Part shown: one piece after another, positions 20,520 through 31,653 of the stretch | Position numbering within the stretch: the first letter of the stretch is position 1 | How the letters are laid out: every line of letters starts with the position of its first letter | Source of the DNA: Auricularia sp. M13 | Taxonomy: Eukaryota > Basidiomycota > Agaricomycetes > Auriculariales > Auriculariaceae | NCBI GenBank assembly: GCA_037042915.1 | Contig: CM073193.1 | Location: forward strand, 3,038,001 to 3,102,000 | Reading direction: 5' to 3' | Length of the DNA stretch: 64,000 nucleotides | Position numbers and translations under genes: made by a program | The notes under the pieces: model-generated | Told to the model about the DNA's origin: nothing | The model's database searches: none | What the model saw: only the letters and a program-made list of their open reading frames with translations

Positions 20520-21663
20520 TTATTGGCGCCCATAAGTGGACAGAGAATCAGGCGGGTCGAAGTAGCTCATGACCTTGGGCCAGTCGAGCGCTGTCCAGAA
20601 CCGGCGCAGGTACTCCTCCTTGCCCCATACACCCAGACCGGCGGCCATCCACGCGTGCTCGTGGATTGAGATGCAGAAGAGCGGTGTCAGCTCTTCGCTG
20701 GACCTCAGCCGCGCGTGGCTCTGGTGCCTGTCATGCTCGTTCCAAGCGTACTGGCGCGTCGACTGCACGCGGCCGAATGCGTCCCCTTCGCGGACGGTGT
20801 TGCCGTAGCCCGTGACGGAGGGCGTGACGAGGCTGGTGTGCAGCGTCCGCGAGCCACGCGGAGGAGCCTGCTGGTCACCAACGTGCAGCGTCCCCGCGGC
20901 GGGAGACGGTCTCGGGGCGCCGCGCGGCGACGGCGCGGGCCTGCTCGCCGGCGACGCGCGGTTCTGCTTGCCCAGGAAGTAGAGTCCGTTGTTCTGTATG
21001 CGCTGCCTGACGATGATGGTGCCCGCGCCGAACGTCGGGAGGGCCGCGAGGTCGCCGCGGCCGTCGGCGACGAGCCAGACCCAGCCAGACGAGGTCATGC
21101 CCATCGCCGTCGCGGAGACGACGCTCTTCAAGTTTTCGAGCGTGCCGAACGACGAGCGGAGATATCTCCAGAAGTCTTCCCGCTGCGCGACCATGTTTTC
21201 TTCGTCGCTCTCAGGTGGCCGCTACAAACGCGCGCCGAAAATTTTCAGCGGGCGCAGGACGAGCGCTCAAGGCGACGCACAAGGTTCTCCAAGAAAAAGT
21301 CGTTGTTGAGTGCCTCGCTGGCGGTGTTGAATATGTCTATGTCGTCGGGGCTCGTGGCGGACGAGATGACGGTCTGGACGAGCGACATGGACTCGTACGG
21401 CGTCCCTGCGCGCGGTCAGCCGACAGTCACGCGTCGAATGCAGATTAAAACGCGCCTCGGACGAGGTTGTTGAGCCTCTCGAAGAGGCCGCCCTGGTAGT
21501 CGACGGCGACGACTTTGAGGGCGTCTGGCGGCAAAAACGAGCCGAGGCCCTTTTCTATGTCGTACGGCAGCTGGCGCAGGTAGTGCAGCCCGCGCGTCCG
21601 CCGGGTCGCGCGGGAGGCCGGGGCAGCGCATGCCTGGAGCAGTCTCGCGGCCGCCAGACGCAT
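20520..21663 (-). CDS. Mitochondrial small-subunit ribosomal protein mS42/mS43 (Fe/Mn SOD fold)
   Basis: Three exons (21663-21456, 21405-21281, 21221-20520) sum to 1035 nt and 344 residues. The N-terminus MRLAAARLLQACAAPASRAT is Arg/Ala-rich without acids, fitting a mitochondrial presequence. HYLRQLPYDIEKGLGSFLPP and the C-terminal CISIHEHAWMAAGLGVWGKE with FWTALDWPKVM follow the iron/manganese superoxide dismutase fold. The family is known from fungal mitoribosomes (yeast Mrp1 and Rsm26), where the fold is structural and not catalytic. A Pro/Arg-rich insertion of about 70 residues splits the C-terminal domain. The first intron appears to use a GC donor (CGAG|GCGCGT). I cannot tell mS42 from mS43 by eye, and an active mitochondrial SOD is less likely because the metal-ligand pattern is incomplete. 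Confidence 0.82.
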
Positions 21664-21744
21664 CGAGCAAAAGTAAACGGGACGGGCGCGCGGGCGGAGA
21701 TTTTGGCCGCTCATTCGCTCCTTACACTCCCGACACCGCGACCC

Positions 21745-22237
21745 ATGCCCCCAAAGGCTGCCTCAACGCCCGCACCGGCCAAGCAGAGCGCGGGCTCGCT
21801 GCAGGCCATCGACTCGCTGCTGCGGTCCTACGACGACAACACGCCCGCCAGGCTCAAGCTCATCGACGCGTTCCTCGTCTTCATCATGCTCTCGGGCGCA
21901 GTCCAGTTCGCGTACTGCGTGCTCGTCACCAACTACCCCTTCAACGCCTTCCTGGCCGGGTGAGCTGCGAGCGGCACCCGCGCAGGCCACCGGCCGCTGA
22001 CACGTCGGCAGCTTCGCGAGCTGCATCGGTCAATTCGTTCTCACAGCATCCCTCCGGTCCCAGGTCAACCCGCAGAATAAGGACCAGTTCAAGCACGTCT
22101 CTCCAGAACGGTGTGTGCGATGGCCAGCCTCAGTTCTCTACAGGTCACTCATGCCGGCACTCTATTTCAGCGCATTTGCCGACTTTGCGCTGGGCTCGAT
22201 AGTGCTGCATTTCTTCGTATTCAATTTCCTCGGATAG
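21745..22237 (+). CDS. OST2: Oligosaccharyltransferase subunit OST2/DAD1
   Basis: Small multi-pass ER membrane subunit of the oligosaccharyltransferase, needed for N-glycosylation. Three exons, 21745-21959, 22012-22110 and 22144-22237, give 135 residues, the normal size. Recognisable parts: LLRSYDDNTPARLKLIDAFL, FIMLSGAVQFAYCVLVTNYP, FASCIGQFVLTASLRSQVNP, then SPERSLMPALYFSAFADFAL and VLHFFVFNFLG at the C-terminus, the DAD1 family pattern throughout. The second intron (22111-22143) is only 33 bp, bounded by GTGTGTG and CTACAG, and is required to restore the frame between the conserved PER and SL. It converges on the DUF1748 gene, with about 120 bp between the stops. Confidence 0.95.
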
Positions 22238-22357
22238 ACGCCGTGAGAACCAATACACCAAAAATTCTGTACGGTAGAGGGTCGGGTTGGATTGCAAACG
22301 AACGAGAGCGCGACAGGTGCTTGTTATTTGTGCATGTACAGACGGTGCGCCAGCGGA

Positions 22358-22795
22358 TTACCGCTGCCTCTCAAAGTATGACGAGCGCTGGCGGAAGGAA
22401 CAGACGTTAGCTGAGATGCAACAGTCAATTGGTATGCAGATGTTCGTACGCCAAAGAAGACGACGGCAAAGTCGAACGCGTATTCGCCTGGCCGAATGGT
22501 AAGCGTGCGGCGTTGCGCATGGAAACCGAGCCGCGTACCAAGCTCCAGATAGTTCTTGAACCACTCTACGCGCCAGAGACGTCAGTTATACGGCTTGCCG
22601 CCGAGTGCATCGTACTCACTGCGAACGTCTTTGTTCGGGATGGTCGAAACGGCCACACTGCACGCGGGATTGTTATTATCGCCGAAGGTAACAGCTCGGG
22701 CTCACGCACGTGAGGCCAGTCGACCTGCGCACTCCTGCGAGGAGAGCAGAGACAAGCACAGCGTCCACGCCGAGGTGGATGAGTTTGCCGAACAT
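22358..22795 (-). CDS. DUF1748 small fungal membrane protein
   Basis: Five exons (22795-22710, 22657-22620, 22565-22539, 22487-22450, 22387-22358) encode only 72 residues: MFGKLIHLGVDAVLVSALLA, then GVRRSTGL, a central WFKNYLELGEYAFDFAVVFF and the end SSYFERQR. This is the DUF1748 pattern, small proteins widely conserved in fungi and thought to be mitochondrial or membrane-associated; the molecular role is not known to me. Average exon length is 44 nt, so ordinary ORF calling misses it entirely. The model rests on the exon sum closing in frame (219 nt) and on the conserved ends. The N-terminal half could form one membrane helix. Confidence 0.85.
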
Positions 22796-23023
22796 TGTGG
22801 CAGAGAAGCAAGCGACGCGCGGTATACAACTCCGACGGCACGACCTATTTGGCCTGGCACTAGTCTAATTCTTTTCCCTCCTATATACTGCAGAACGCTA
22901 CATGGAATGGAAAACAGGAAAGAGATAATAATATAGATGCAAGAGAGCGAGCAACAAGACTTAGACTGAGCGAGAGTGAGCATGCTGAGCAGAAGGTCTG
23001 GAGCGAGCACGAACCGACTGGTG

Positions 23024-25081
23024 TTATCTCCACCGCACATGCGGTCGATGCTGGAACGCATCCTCTCCGACGAATTTTGGGTCCACCCCCTGATGGGGAT
23101 GCGCAGACGGCAGCTTGAACGGCCGCGCCTCGGTCCTGCTGGGGAGTCTGACGAGGCTGGCCTTCTTGCCGACCTTCCACGGCTCCTTAAAGTTCGCAAT
23201 CTCCAACCACCGCTCCCTGCTGATGACCGTCCGCCCTTCCGAAGCAAGGTAGATGTTCTTCCCCGCCCATACGCGGCGGCCAAGCCACTCCTTGCGGCGC
23301 GTGGTGAGCCGCCAGACGGCGCGGCGCATGCGCATAAGGAGGTCCTGGATCTCGCGCGAATCCTTCTGGAGGAGCGCAATGTGTACGTTTACGTCGAACG
23401 TGCTCTGGGTGGGAGGGGGGAGCGAGGGCGACGGTGCGTCGAGATCCAGGTCGATCGCTGCCGGCGGCGGGGCGCGAGAGAAGAAGGGCAGCGCGTCGTT
23501 AAGCGCGGAAGGCGGGCGCCATGGCGCCAGCTCCTCCACGAGCTCAGGCTGTTCTGCAGCGCTCGCGGAAGCCGGCTCTGGCACCACGTCCGTGGTTGAG
23601 GCCTCCTCCGATAGCTCGAGTTCAGATTCAGCAAGCAAATCCGTCACGCTGTCGTCCAGTGCCTCGGTCGCCACAGCCTGTCGCTGCAGCGCATAGAAAA
23701 AGTCCAGGCGCGCTCGCTTGCTCGCAAGAAGCCACTTGGTCTGCGTCCACAACCAGCGCAGGAACGCCAGCCGCCGCGCGCGGTTCCCCATCCCCAGCGC
23801 GGGCTCAAGGCTAGACTTGCGCACGGCGACTTTGGGCGTGGCGACCTCGGCGAGCGACTTGGTCGTCAACTCCGTCCGCAGGCGGTTGTCCAGATCGCGC
23901 TCCATACGGATGGCGTCGAGCAGATAATGCCGCACGAGGTCGAATTTTCGTAAACGCGTGAGGTGCTTGATGAGGAAGATGAACGTCGTGGTGTTCGGCG
24001 CAGCAGATGGGAGCGCGCGGGACGAAGGTGCAGGCGGGCCGGAAAGGTCGTAGAACGCGTTCACGTCATCGTCCTCGTCGAACTGTGCGGTGGTCGGCGG
24101 GCGAGTGGGGAGAGGATTCGTCAGAACCTCGTATGCCACTATCATCTGCGAAACGCGATCGTGCGAGCCCAGGAAGTTGATGACGGTGTTCAGGACATGT
24201 ACAGAGAACGGGAGTAGCTCCGGGCTTGGCGCTGGTTCCCTCGCGACAAGCGAGCGCAGCGAGTTGTCGGAGGTAGACAGAGGCAGGCAGTCCGGATTTT
24301 CGAGGTCAATACCATATGCCTGCCGCAAGAGGCTCAGAAACGAATCCTGGTTTCCAGTCGTGCGCAGTATCCGGAGACAAAGGTCGACGTGAATAGAGCG
24401 TGCCGCAAAGCCACGTTCGCCCATGTCGGCCAGAATTGCGTCAGAAATCCTGGATGCCTCCTCGACCATCTGCTTTCGCAAACTGTACGCGCACGGCAAT
24501 TCTATGCGGTGCGCAACAGCTTGCAAAACTAGAGCGTACGTGCGCGCATTGGGCTCGTGGCCGGCACGTTCGATTTCTTTGAAGACTTTGAAGGCGCCGG
24601 TTTGGTAGCCAGCAGCGGCAAACTGCTCGAGGATAAAGTTGTAGTCCTCCAGCTCGGGCTCCATGCCCGCCTCTCTGATTGTGCGAATGACGGCCTGCAG
24701 TCGAGTTTCGTAAATGTGCCGTGCGTCGCGGCCGTATCGTTCGCGGAGACGCGCCGCTGCACCCTGTCGGACGGCCTGCACGGGCGCGACGCAGCGTCGC
24801 AGGACCTGTTGGTGGATTTCTAGCGCCAGGTCGCGTGGGAGGCTATGCGAGAAGAAATCGTTGTAGTAGGACCATATTCGCGACGGCGGCGTGCGCGGGT
24901 CGCGCAGGCTGGAGACGAGCTGGGAGGACTTCTGGTCATGCCACCAGCGCCAGCGGTCCCGTTCGCGCGACGACTCATTGCCTGGCGGGAGGCTGTCGCC
25001 AGCGACGGCGGTCAGGGAGATGTTGCGTCGGCACTGCTGCTGCGAGGAGCGCAACAGCGGACGGGCGAACAGCGCGGCCAT
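23024..25081 (-). CDS. Mitochondrial PPR-like helical-repeat protein
   Basis: A single open frame of 685 codons. The start MAALFARPLLRSSQQQCRRN is Arg-rich and acid-free, a likely mitochondrial presequence. From about residue 135 to 370 there are repeated helix pairs of pentatricopeptide type (YNFILEQFAAAGYQTGAFKV, EPNARTYALVLQAVA, VHVLNTVINFLG, TTFIFLIKHLTRLRKFDLVR). The C-terminal third is acidic and Ser-rich, then basic (WLGRRVWAGKNIYLASEGR). Fungal proteins of this build act in mitochondrial RNA processing, stability or translation; which transcript is affected cannot be read from the sequence. The gene has no obvious intron, unlike its neighbours. Confidence 0.8.
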   Translation of the reverse strand: MAALFARPLLRSSQQQCRRNISLTAVAGDSLPPGNESSRERDRWRWWHDQKSSQLVSSLRDPRTPPSRIWSYYNDFFSHSLPRDLALEIHQQVLRRCVAPVQAVRQGAAARLRERYGRDARHIYETRLQAVIRTIREAGMEPELEDYNFILEQFAAAGYQTGAFKVFKEIERAGHEPNARTYALVLQAVAHRIELPCAYSLRKQMVEEASRISDAILADMGERGFAARSIHVDLCLRILRTTGNQDSFLSLLRQAYGIDLENPDCLPLSTSDNSLRSLVAREPAPSPELLPFSVHVLNTVINFLGSHDRVSQMIVAYEVLTNPLPTRPPTTAQFDEDDDVNAFYDLSGPPAPSSRALPSAAPNTTTFIFLIKHLTRLRKFDLVRHYLLDAIRMERDLDNRLRTELTTKSLAEVATPKVAVRKSSLEPALGMGNRARRLAFLRWLWTQTKWLLASKRARLDFFYALQRQAVATEALDDSVTDLLAESELELSEEASTTDVVPEPASASAAEQPELVEELAPWRPPSALNDALPFFSRAPPPAAIDLDLDAPSPSLPPPTQSTFDVNVHIALLQKDSREIQDLLMRMRRAVWRLTTRRKEWLGRRVWAGKNIYLASEGRTVISRERWLEIANFKEPWKVGKKASLVRLPSRTEARPFKLPSAHPHQGVDPKFVGEDAFQHRPHVRWR

Positions 25082-28000
25082 GCGCTCGCTTTTGAACCAA
25101 GTTTCGACGACGCGCTTTGCCGGTCCGATTTTTTCTCCTCAGCTTCCGCCCACAGCGCGTCGCGTCGCGTCACTCGACGCCGGCGCGTTCCTCGAACAGC
25201 CTCGCTGCTTCTGTTCGCAGGTTCGAGGCCTTCTCGGTCACCGCTTATTCTCTTTTAATCAATGCAACTTGCGAATATCCATACTGGTTTGATCCATATG
25301 GCCGACGTGCTCTCCATCACGCACACTCTGCAGCTCTGCCTGCGTTGCGGGGTCTTGGCCGGCTGCTCCTCCGACAAATAAATGCCCGGCTTCATGACTG
25401 CCGGCATAAGGGTCTGTGCGCAGAGAGGATGACGGCTGCTTCCTGGTGTTCTTCGATGCTTGCTTCTGCCTTCCGGACGCCACCCACCTCTGCTCTCGCC
25501 CGACACTACTCCTTTCGACCTCATAACCCCACACATTGCGTACTACCTGCTGGAACCAGCTTCTTTCCCACCATGGTCTGAACCTCCCCACATGTGGCCG
25601 CGATGTGGTGCTGTTATGTCACGGACTTGGCTTCGGCCTGAAGTTCTCCGCTCACAGGACGTATCGTCTCTGCACCAAATGACACGTTGGCCCGCAGTTT
25701 GTCATCCAAAGCCTACCCTCCCTGCCAGGACTGGGGTTGCGAACGGAGCGCACGTGCTGTTTATTCACTGGAACCAGCGGAATAAACGCGTAATGCTGGC
25801 ACACCCCCTCATCGCCCGCCATTGGGCCGCCCGGACGCAGGCTCTGGGGTCTCCCTCGACTGCATAATGACACGTTGGCTTTAGCTCCATTCTGGCACGC
25901 CCAGCCAGCTGATCTTATGTCGCGCACCAGCACATTGCGGACCGTGAGGGTGGGCGAGCAAGACTCCAGCGTGCTCAATCTAGCCACTCACGCATGCCGC
26001 TGCGAATCTACCAAACACAGAGCCGTACATGTCCAAACCAAGTTTCCACGCCGTAGGAAGCGTGCGAATCTTCCACTCTGAACTCTCGGGATCTGTCTCT
26101 CAAGTGGCGGAGTCTTCGTCTGGCTTCTTTTTGCTTTATTGGTCCTCGCTTACGCGGTGTTCGCAAGCCATAGACGAGCCAGACGGGCCCGCCTGAGCCT
26201 CTTTCCTCCCCTCTCTGCTCCACATGGCCCCATGTGTCCTCCCTCTGGCGGCACGCCCGCAGGTGAAATGCCGATCTGCGGCGATGCGCCTGAGGCCAAC
26301 GTATTCGCGCGGATGTTCCAAATCAGGCGTTGATATGATGATGTCCAGCCCTCGGACGCAGTATGTGCAGCTCGCCGACATACACGTCCCGGGCCGCCCG
26401 TCGGACTGTCCTGTCCTGCCACGCTTTCGGGGTCCCGCTGCCTCTGATGTGGATGCTCGTCGCGCGATAACCGTTTGGCCGCAAGCATCGTGTCATCAAC
26501 GCAATGCATTGCGATGCCAGGCACTGACATGTTGAACCGTTGCTCTGCACAGCGCCACTGCCAGGGTCTCGCTCTCGTGGCTGGAGTGGGCTGAACATCG
26601 TGATTTCATGCCCGCCGCTGCTCTCCGGGGACGGAGGAGACCTGTGATAAATTCATCTCCCGTCATTCGATGCATGGCGGGGTTTGCTTGTTGCTGCGCA
26701 GTCAGCGCGGTTTACTCGGTCTCTCCTCCCGGGCGCCAGGCCATTTGCTTTTTACACTGGTGCGTCCGATCGCGAGTCGTACAATGCTTGCTGTACCCCC
26801 AACACGATTTGACATTTGCTCCAAATCAGGCCCTGCACCAGCTGTGCCACAGCAAGCAAACGCAGCATAAACAGCACGATCGCGGCCGCAAGTTTTGAAG
26901 TTATGCACCGACGACTGACAACTCCGGCCGGGGAGCCCAGTTGATCCCGCGAACGCCACATGTCCGCACTGCCATCGACGACAAATCGAGATCCAGATTG
27001 ATCTTGGGGTTCGACTTCCATGTCCAAGTGCCCATTCTGTGCAGCGCGCCCTGCATGGCACAGCGCAGTGTGGGTGATCTTCAGGCACGGGTTGGTCGTC
27101 AGTCCTAATACGGTGCATAACTGTCCGCCGATTTCCCTGTCCGGCATGACAAAGCGATTTCTGGCTCCCTCTCAACAGCTCAACTCAGTTGACTGACGCC
27201 CGCACCAGGTGCTTTCGAGGTCCCGGTGCGCCGGACTGGAATAGGGGCACCGCGCCAAAGCGGAACTGCCAGGACGTATAACTCGCGGGCCGCGTTAATC
27301 ATCCCCATCCACACGGGTTGTGTATGCGAGCCTGGAATGACCAATGCCCATTGTGAAGCAACAATGGGACCCTATGTAGGAGGCTATCCGCTCTAACAGT
27401 ACCTGAGGCCTGAGGGGCGCGGTCGGGCGGTACCTACTCAGGCCATTGTACATAATTATCGGCGGATTGGTATTGTCCTTGATGGTCTACCCTGTGCCGG
27501 TTTCAATTGTGCGAGCGGCCGGGGATGTCCAGCATCAGTAATCTTGTTCGCAATCCTCATCATTATGGGGGATTTATTTATCAGATACTGACCTTCATGA
27601 CGTAGCTGGCATTGCGAATTGACAGGGGCAGCAGGAGCCTGATTATCGCAGCCAGATCGCAGCACAACTTCAGCACTTGGGACAACTCCGAGTTCGACGG
27701 CCGTAACTCATCGATCAGCAAAGGCTGTTTAATCGGGACATGGGGCATTGGCGTGGAATATCCGCCTTCCAGCAGAACACTTCTTTCACGCAAGCTACAT
27801 GCACCGGGGTATCCTCTCCAGACCCCGGCGCACACGGCCGTCCGGGCGTATTTGCAGCCAGCGGGCTTCTGAATTGAGAACTTGAGTTAGGTCCCAAGTT
27901 ATACACTAGGGTCCAAGCCAGCAACGCGGATGTGCAGTGGCGACTCTCACGACATCCATCCCGCCGGAACTCGGTGGCACGACGCCCGTCAGCATCGGCG

Positions 28001-28196
28001 TCGCTCCATGCCTCATCCGGTCGCTTGCCAGTGAATCTCCCAAACATGGTGGTTCCGCGCTGGACCAGAAGTTCAGAAGACTCCGGTGGAATCAGTAGCT
28101 GAGTAGACAGAGTAGAAAGCGCGAAAGGAACTGGCGGGGTTAGAAGTCGACATTCCAGGCAGAACAACGTGAATTCAAAGTCCGCTTCGCGTTAGC
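25082..28196. other. Gene-poor 3.1-kb stretch
   Basis: No gene, RNA gene or intact mobile element recognised. All frames are short (under about 160 codons), overlap on both strands, and lack splice chains or domain motifs. The first few hundred bases must contain the promoter of the PPR-like gene. Base composition is mixed, with AT-rich patches around 27450-27600. It may be decayed repeat sequence, but I could match it to no family. Confidence 0.45.
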
Positions 28197-28529
28197 ATGT
28201 TTCCTCTTCGACGCGCGCTGCTCGGACAGCGCGCCATGACCACCTCGACGGCGCGGAGGAACGCGTCAAATGCGCCGAAACGGGAGATGTCGCGGCACGC
28301 GTTGTTCTACGCGGACCTGACGTCGCTGGCGCCGATGTTCGTGTTAGCGTGCACGACGTACTTGGTTCGCGCATGGGCTGTTAGCTGGCGGGTGGGTGGT
28401 GCTGATGCGCGCGTGCAGGGCTTGAAGCTGCTGCGGGAAAAGTGTCTGATGGATAAGCACGAGTTCGAGGCCAAGGAGGAGCTGTCGCGGCTTGAGCGCG
28501 AGCTACAGGAGCTTCGACGGCCGAGCTGA
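28197..28529 (+). CDS. Small membrane protein with C-terminal coiled coil, probably mitochondrial
   Basis: Two exons, 28197-28364 and 28419-28529, with a 54-bp intron (GTTCGC...GTGCAG) that is a multiple of three and stop-free; 92 residues if spliced, 110 if not. The N-terminus MFPLRRALLGQRAMTTSTAR looks like a mitochondrial presequence. HALFYADLTSLAPMFVLACT gives one hydrophobic segment, and KHEFEAKEELSRLERELQEL is a strong short coiled coil. Comparable small proteins exist in Agaricomycetes without known function. Spliced, the hydrophobic segment leads directly into the coiled coil, which is why I prefer the spliced form. Confidence 0.6.
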   Translation: MFPLRRALLGQRAMTTSTARRNASNAPKREMSRHALFYADLTSLAPMFVLACTTYLVRAWAVSWRVGGADARVQGLKLLREKCLMDKHEFEAKEELSRLERELQELRRPS

Positions 28530-28830
28530 AACTATCTCCAGCAGAATCCAGATTGCAGGGACGAGAAGGGAAGCATGTAATACACAGTACGCAGCAGTTT
28601 GCACGTCGCAGCTGTCAGCAGCGCGCGCCAGCCCAAAACGGCCCCCAACACGAGCCCCAGACACCTCGACCGCACCCGGCACGTTCACGCGCGCGCCATC
28701 GGCCACTCCACCCGCGGCGTGCTAGCCCTGCCTTCGTCGTTGACAAAGGCGAGCGACCCCCGCGCTTCTGGCGCGAATGATCCAAAGATGAGCACCTGAC
28801 GGCCAGCCAGCGGCCGGGCATGCAGCGCTC

Positions 28831-29400
28831 TCAGACTACGCGGATTGCAAGTGCCACGCAGATGCAGATGAGCGAGTCCTGCGCCGCGATGAGGCAGCGT
28901 AAATTAGAGAAAAATAAACGGGCGCACATTGTAAAAGAGCTCCTGAGCGATCGCGTCGCCGTCCTCCCAGTGACACGCAATGTCAGCGCTGGGGCCGCGT
29001 GAGCGTCAGGGACAGCGCGCAGTAGCTCCGGCCTACCTGCCGCCTTGGTTCTGGTTTTCGTTAATCTGGGTAATGACAACGTATTTGCTGCGGGTGCATT
29101 GAGCACCGAGTGGCATATCTGGGGCTGCACTCACAAGCCCTGCGGCTGTAGTTCTGCCGACGGACGGTCAGGGCGGCGCGCGTGGACGGCAGCGGGCAAC
29201 GCACTGAGCATCCTGTCCTTGACTCTGGCACTGATCTCCTTGCACCAGTCCTTGACCCTGGAGTATTCCTTCGTGTCGGGCCATGCGGCGGTCGCGAGCG
29301 TCGTCTGGAGCAGCGTTTTGATGTACAGCTTCAGCGTTTCCGACTCGAACTTGGGCCGCGGCGAGGTCGCTGCGGCGCGTGCGATGTCTGGGGAGGCCAT
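28831..29400 (-). CDS. Tctex-type dynein light chain
   Basis: Light chain of cytoplasmic dynein that binds the intermediate chain and cargo. Spliced exons read MASPDIARAAATSPRPKFES, LYIKTLLQTTLATAAWPDTK, VKDWCKEISARVKDRMLKLQ, PQGFKYVVITQINENQNQGG, then GPSADIACHWEDGDAIAQEL, FYNDSLICICVALAIRVV. The FKYVVITQI strand, the CHWE strand and the hydrophobic end match the Tctex1/DYNLT fold. Length is close to the usual 110-140 residues. Introns include a GTGCGT donor after RML and one inside the C-ter LFYN/DSL junction. It is transcribed divergently from the PEX11-family gene, with starts about 180 bp apart. Confidence 0.85.
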
Positions 29401-29578
29401 GCTCGACGGTCGCGGTGGCAGACAGACTATTTGCGCGACGCAAACAACGGCCGTTCGGCGTCGCCACCGACCGTGCTAAACCTTCACCTCCCTTGACGTA
29501 CAACCAGGCCCCTTGGCCTTGCCTGCCTCGCCTTATACTCGACCCGAGCCTTGCCACGCCCTGCAACCAACGCAGCCC

Positions 29579-31121
29579 ATGTCGACCGTCAACTTTCCTG
29601 GCGCGCACAGCGACCATGGCTTCTACTCGTCGTTCGACAGACCGTATCCCAGCGGCGGGAGCAGCACGGGTAGCACTGGCGAATACGATTCCATGCCAGA
29701 GGCACACGAAATGCACCAGAGCACAAGCAGCAGCCATACTCTGGCAAACAGCACTTTCGCGCCTGGAGGCACGGGTTTTACTATCAACCCGTTGTCCGTG
29801 CGCACACCGCGCGTGAGCCTGGTCTCGAATGCCACAGCGTCTACATTTGTGCCCATGTCCGCCTCCACGGCGTCCATGTCCACGTCGCGCGCCGCCCCAG
29901 ACGGCTCGCAGAATGGACTCATTATCAACGAAGACGACCTCGACAGCGTCATTGACATCCGCACTGGCTTGTCACCCGGCAAGCCTGTCGTCCGGCCAGA
30001 GGATGTCTGGCGCGAAATTGTCAAGTCTAGTAACGGACGCGACAAAGCGCTTGTCAGTCTTTCCCTGCTGTGACGATCCCGCGAACCGCTCATGACGGCG
30101 TTCCAGAAATTGATACAGTATTCCTTGAAGCTTTGCTCGTTGTTCCACCACTCGGTCACAACGTCGCCGCTACTCCGCAAATCACGCCAGCCATCCAAGT
30201 GGGAGGCCGAGATGCTGGACGGCGTGAACTCGACCATTTCGGGCCTTTCATTAGCTCGGTGTGTTGTGGTTCCCTTGCGCACGGTCGGGGAGTGATTTGA
30301 CTTACAATCCAACTCTGTTTTGTTCAGGAAATGCCTCATACTCTTCAGCTGGCTTACCCCGTTAAGCCAAATAACGCACCCGCAACCCGTGGAAGCCTTT
30401 TCGGCGCTACACAACAAGTTTGGGAAGAAGCCGCCATCGAGCGACCAACAGCAGCCACCGCTCATGCACAAGTTCCTGCACGCGCCTCCCCCGGTGCTGC
30501 TAGAACTGCTCAATGGTGCCGCAGATGATATCGCGACCTTTTCGAAACTCGGCATCATAAACAAACGCGTCGGCGCGCGCGCCGCCCGTATCGCGGATTG
30601 GTGCTGGTTTGCCGCGACGCTGGTCAAGCTTGTGGAGCTCCAGGTCGAGCGTGGCATCCTGACTGGCATGATTCGCGAATGTGAGCGCTCTCGTGGTCAC
30701 AGCGCACCGCGAGTCCTGCTCACATGGCTGTAGTGGAATCGCGGCTGTACAGGGAGCATATGGCGGGGCCTGGGAAAACGAGCGACGGCGCCAGGATGGA
30801 CGAGCGCGAGCTCGAGAAACTGCGCCAACAGGACTACTGGTTGCAGGTGTCGCGCGCCAAATTGCTCATGGATCTTATCTTCGTCTGTGAGTGCTGCCGG
30901 CTGTGATCTGCGCGAGTATTCCGTTCTCATTGCTCCGGACACAGCTTACGAGGTCTTCAATCTGCGAAGAGCAGCGAACACCGTCAAGGCAATCACTGGA
31001 CTCGCATCCGCGGCGCTAAGGTCGGTCAGTTGCTGCGGTTTAGACAAAGCTGACCGTCTTGTTGTGCAGCTCGTACAAGTTGTACGACAGCCATGCACAT
31101 GCCCTCCTCAAGTCCGAGTGA
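29579..31121 (+). CDS. PEX11: PEX11-family peroxisomal membrane protein
   Basis: Peroxin 11 proteins elongate and help divide peroxisomes. A six-exon model from MSTVNFPGAHSDHGFYSSFD to DSHAHALLKSE. The first 130 residues are Ser/Thr-rich and unconserved; then comes the PEX11 domain: KLIQYSLKLCSLFHHS, SGLSLARKCLILFSWLTPLS, a central helical part (DIATFSKLGIINKRVGARAA, RIADWCWFAATLVKLVELQV), QQDYWLQVSRAKLLMDLIF and YEVFNLRRAANTVKAITGLA near the C-terminus. That last hydrophobic block with LRRA is typical of PEX11B/C. Junctions are supported by frame and by GTGTGT, GTGAGC, GTGAGT and GTCGGT donors. An earlier in-frame ATG at 29513 would add 22 residues; I chose the one at 29579 by similarity of length and composition. 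Confidence 0.85.
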
Positions 31122-31653
31122 CGTGGCACATGGAGAGTGGCGAGGTTACTGCGGCGTCCGTGCTGCATGGTGGCGGCCCTGGTGGTTTGGATGCTGCGGT
31201 TGCGGCAGATTTATCTACGGTTTTTCTAATAGATCCAGTTGTTGGAGGTTGCAGTATGTAGAGCATGGCAGCAGAGGGAGAGCACGGCCCATATCCTCGG
31301 TAACAGGGGCGTGTGATCCATCGAAGTCACGACGGTGGTAGCGCAAGAACCCTATGACGTTGTGGATGAGAGCGCTGAGACAGAGCGATATATGAGCGAT
31401 ACTTGACTGGCTGAGTTCTCTTGACGCCTTTGAGCTCCTACCACCACTATCCTCGGCGTTGTCGACGGCTTTGAGCCTAGATCTCGGGACGCTCAAACGC
31501 AGCGCGTCCGTTCGAATCCCGCCACTAACTTGCCCTTTTCAAGGGCCCGACCAGGACCCATCTGTCTGTCTGTCTATCCCCGCCCGCTTTCGTTGTGCCC
31601 ACCATCACTGCCTGGAAGCAGCGCCGCTTTGACTCGCCCCGTCACCAGCAGCG
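31122..31653. other. Intergenic between PEX11 and TVP38-like genes
   Basis: 532 bp holding the PEX11 3' UTR and the promoter of the next gene. A segment at about 31408-31521 resembles a tRNA A box and B box but does not fold as a tRNA. A short TCTG/TCTA repeat lies at 31560-31577. Nothing else is seen. Confidence 0.5.

Noticed and set aside
31408-31521. tRNA-like segment with A-box (TGGCTGAGTTC) and B-box (GTTCGAATCCC) resemblance
   Set aside because: The T-stem does not pair (TCCG against CCCG) and no 7-bp acceptor stem could be found on either side, so it does not fold as a tRNA.
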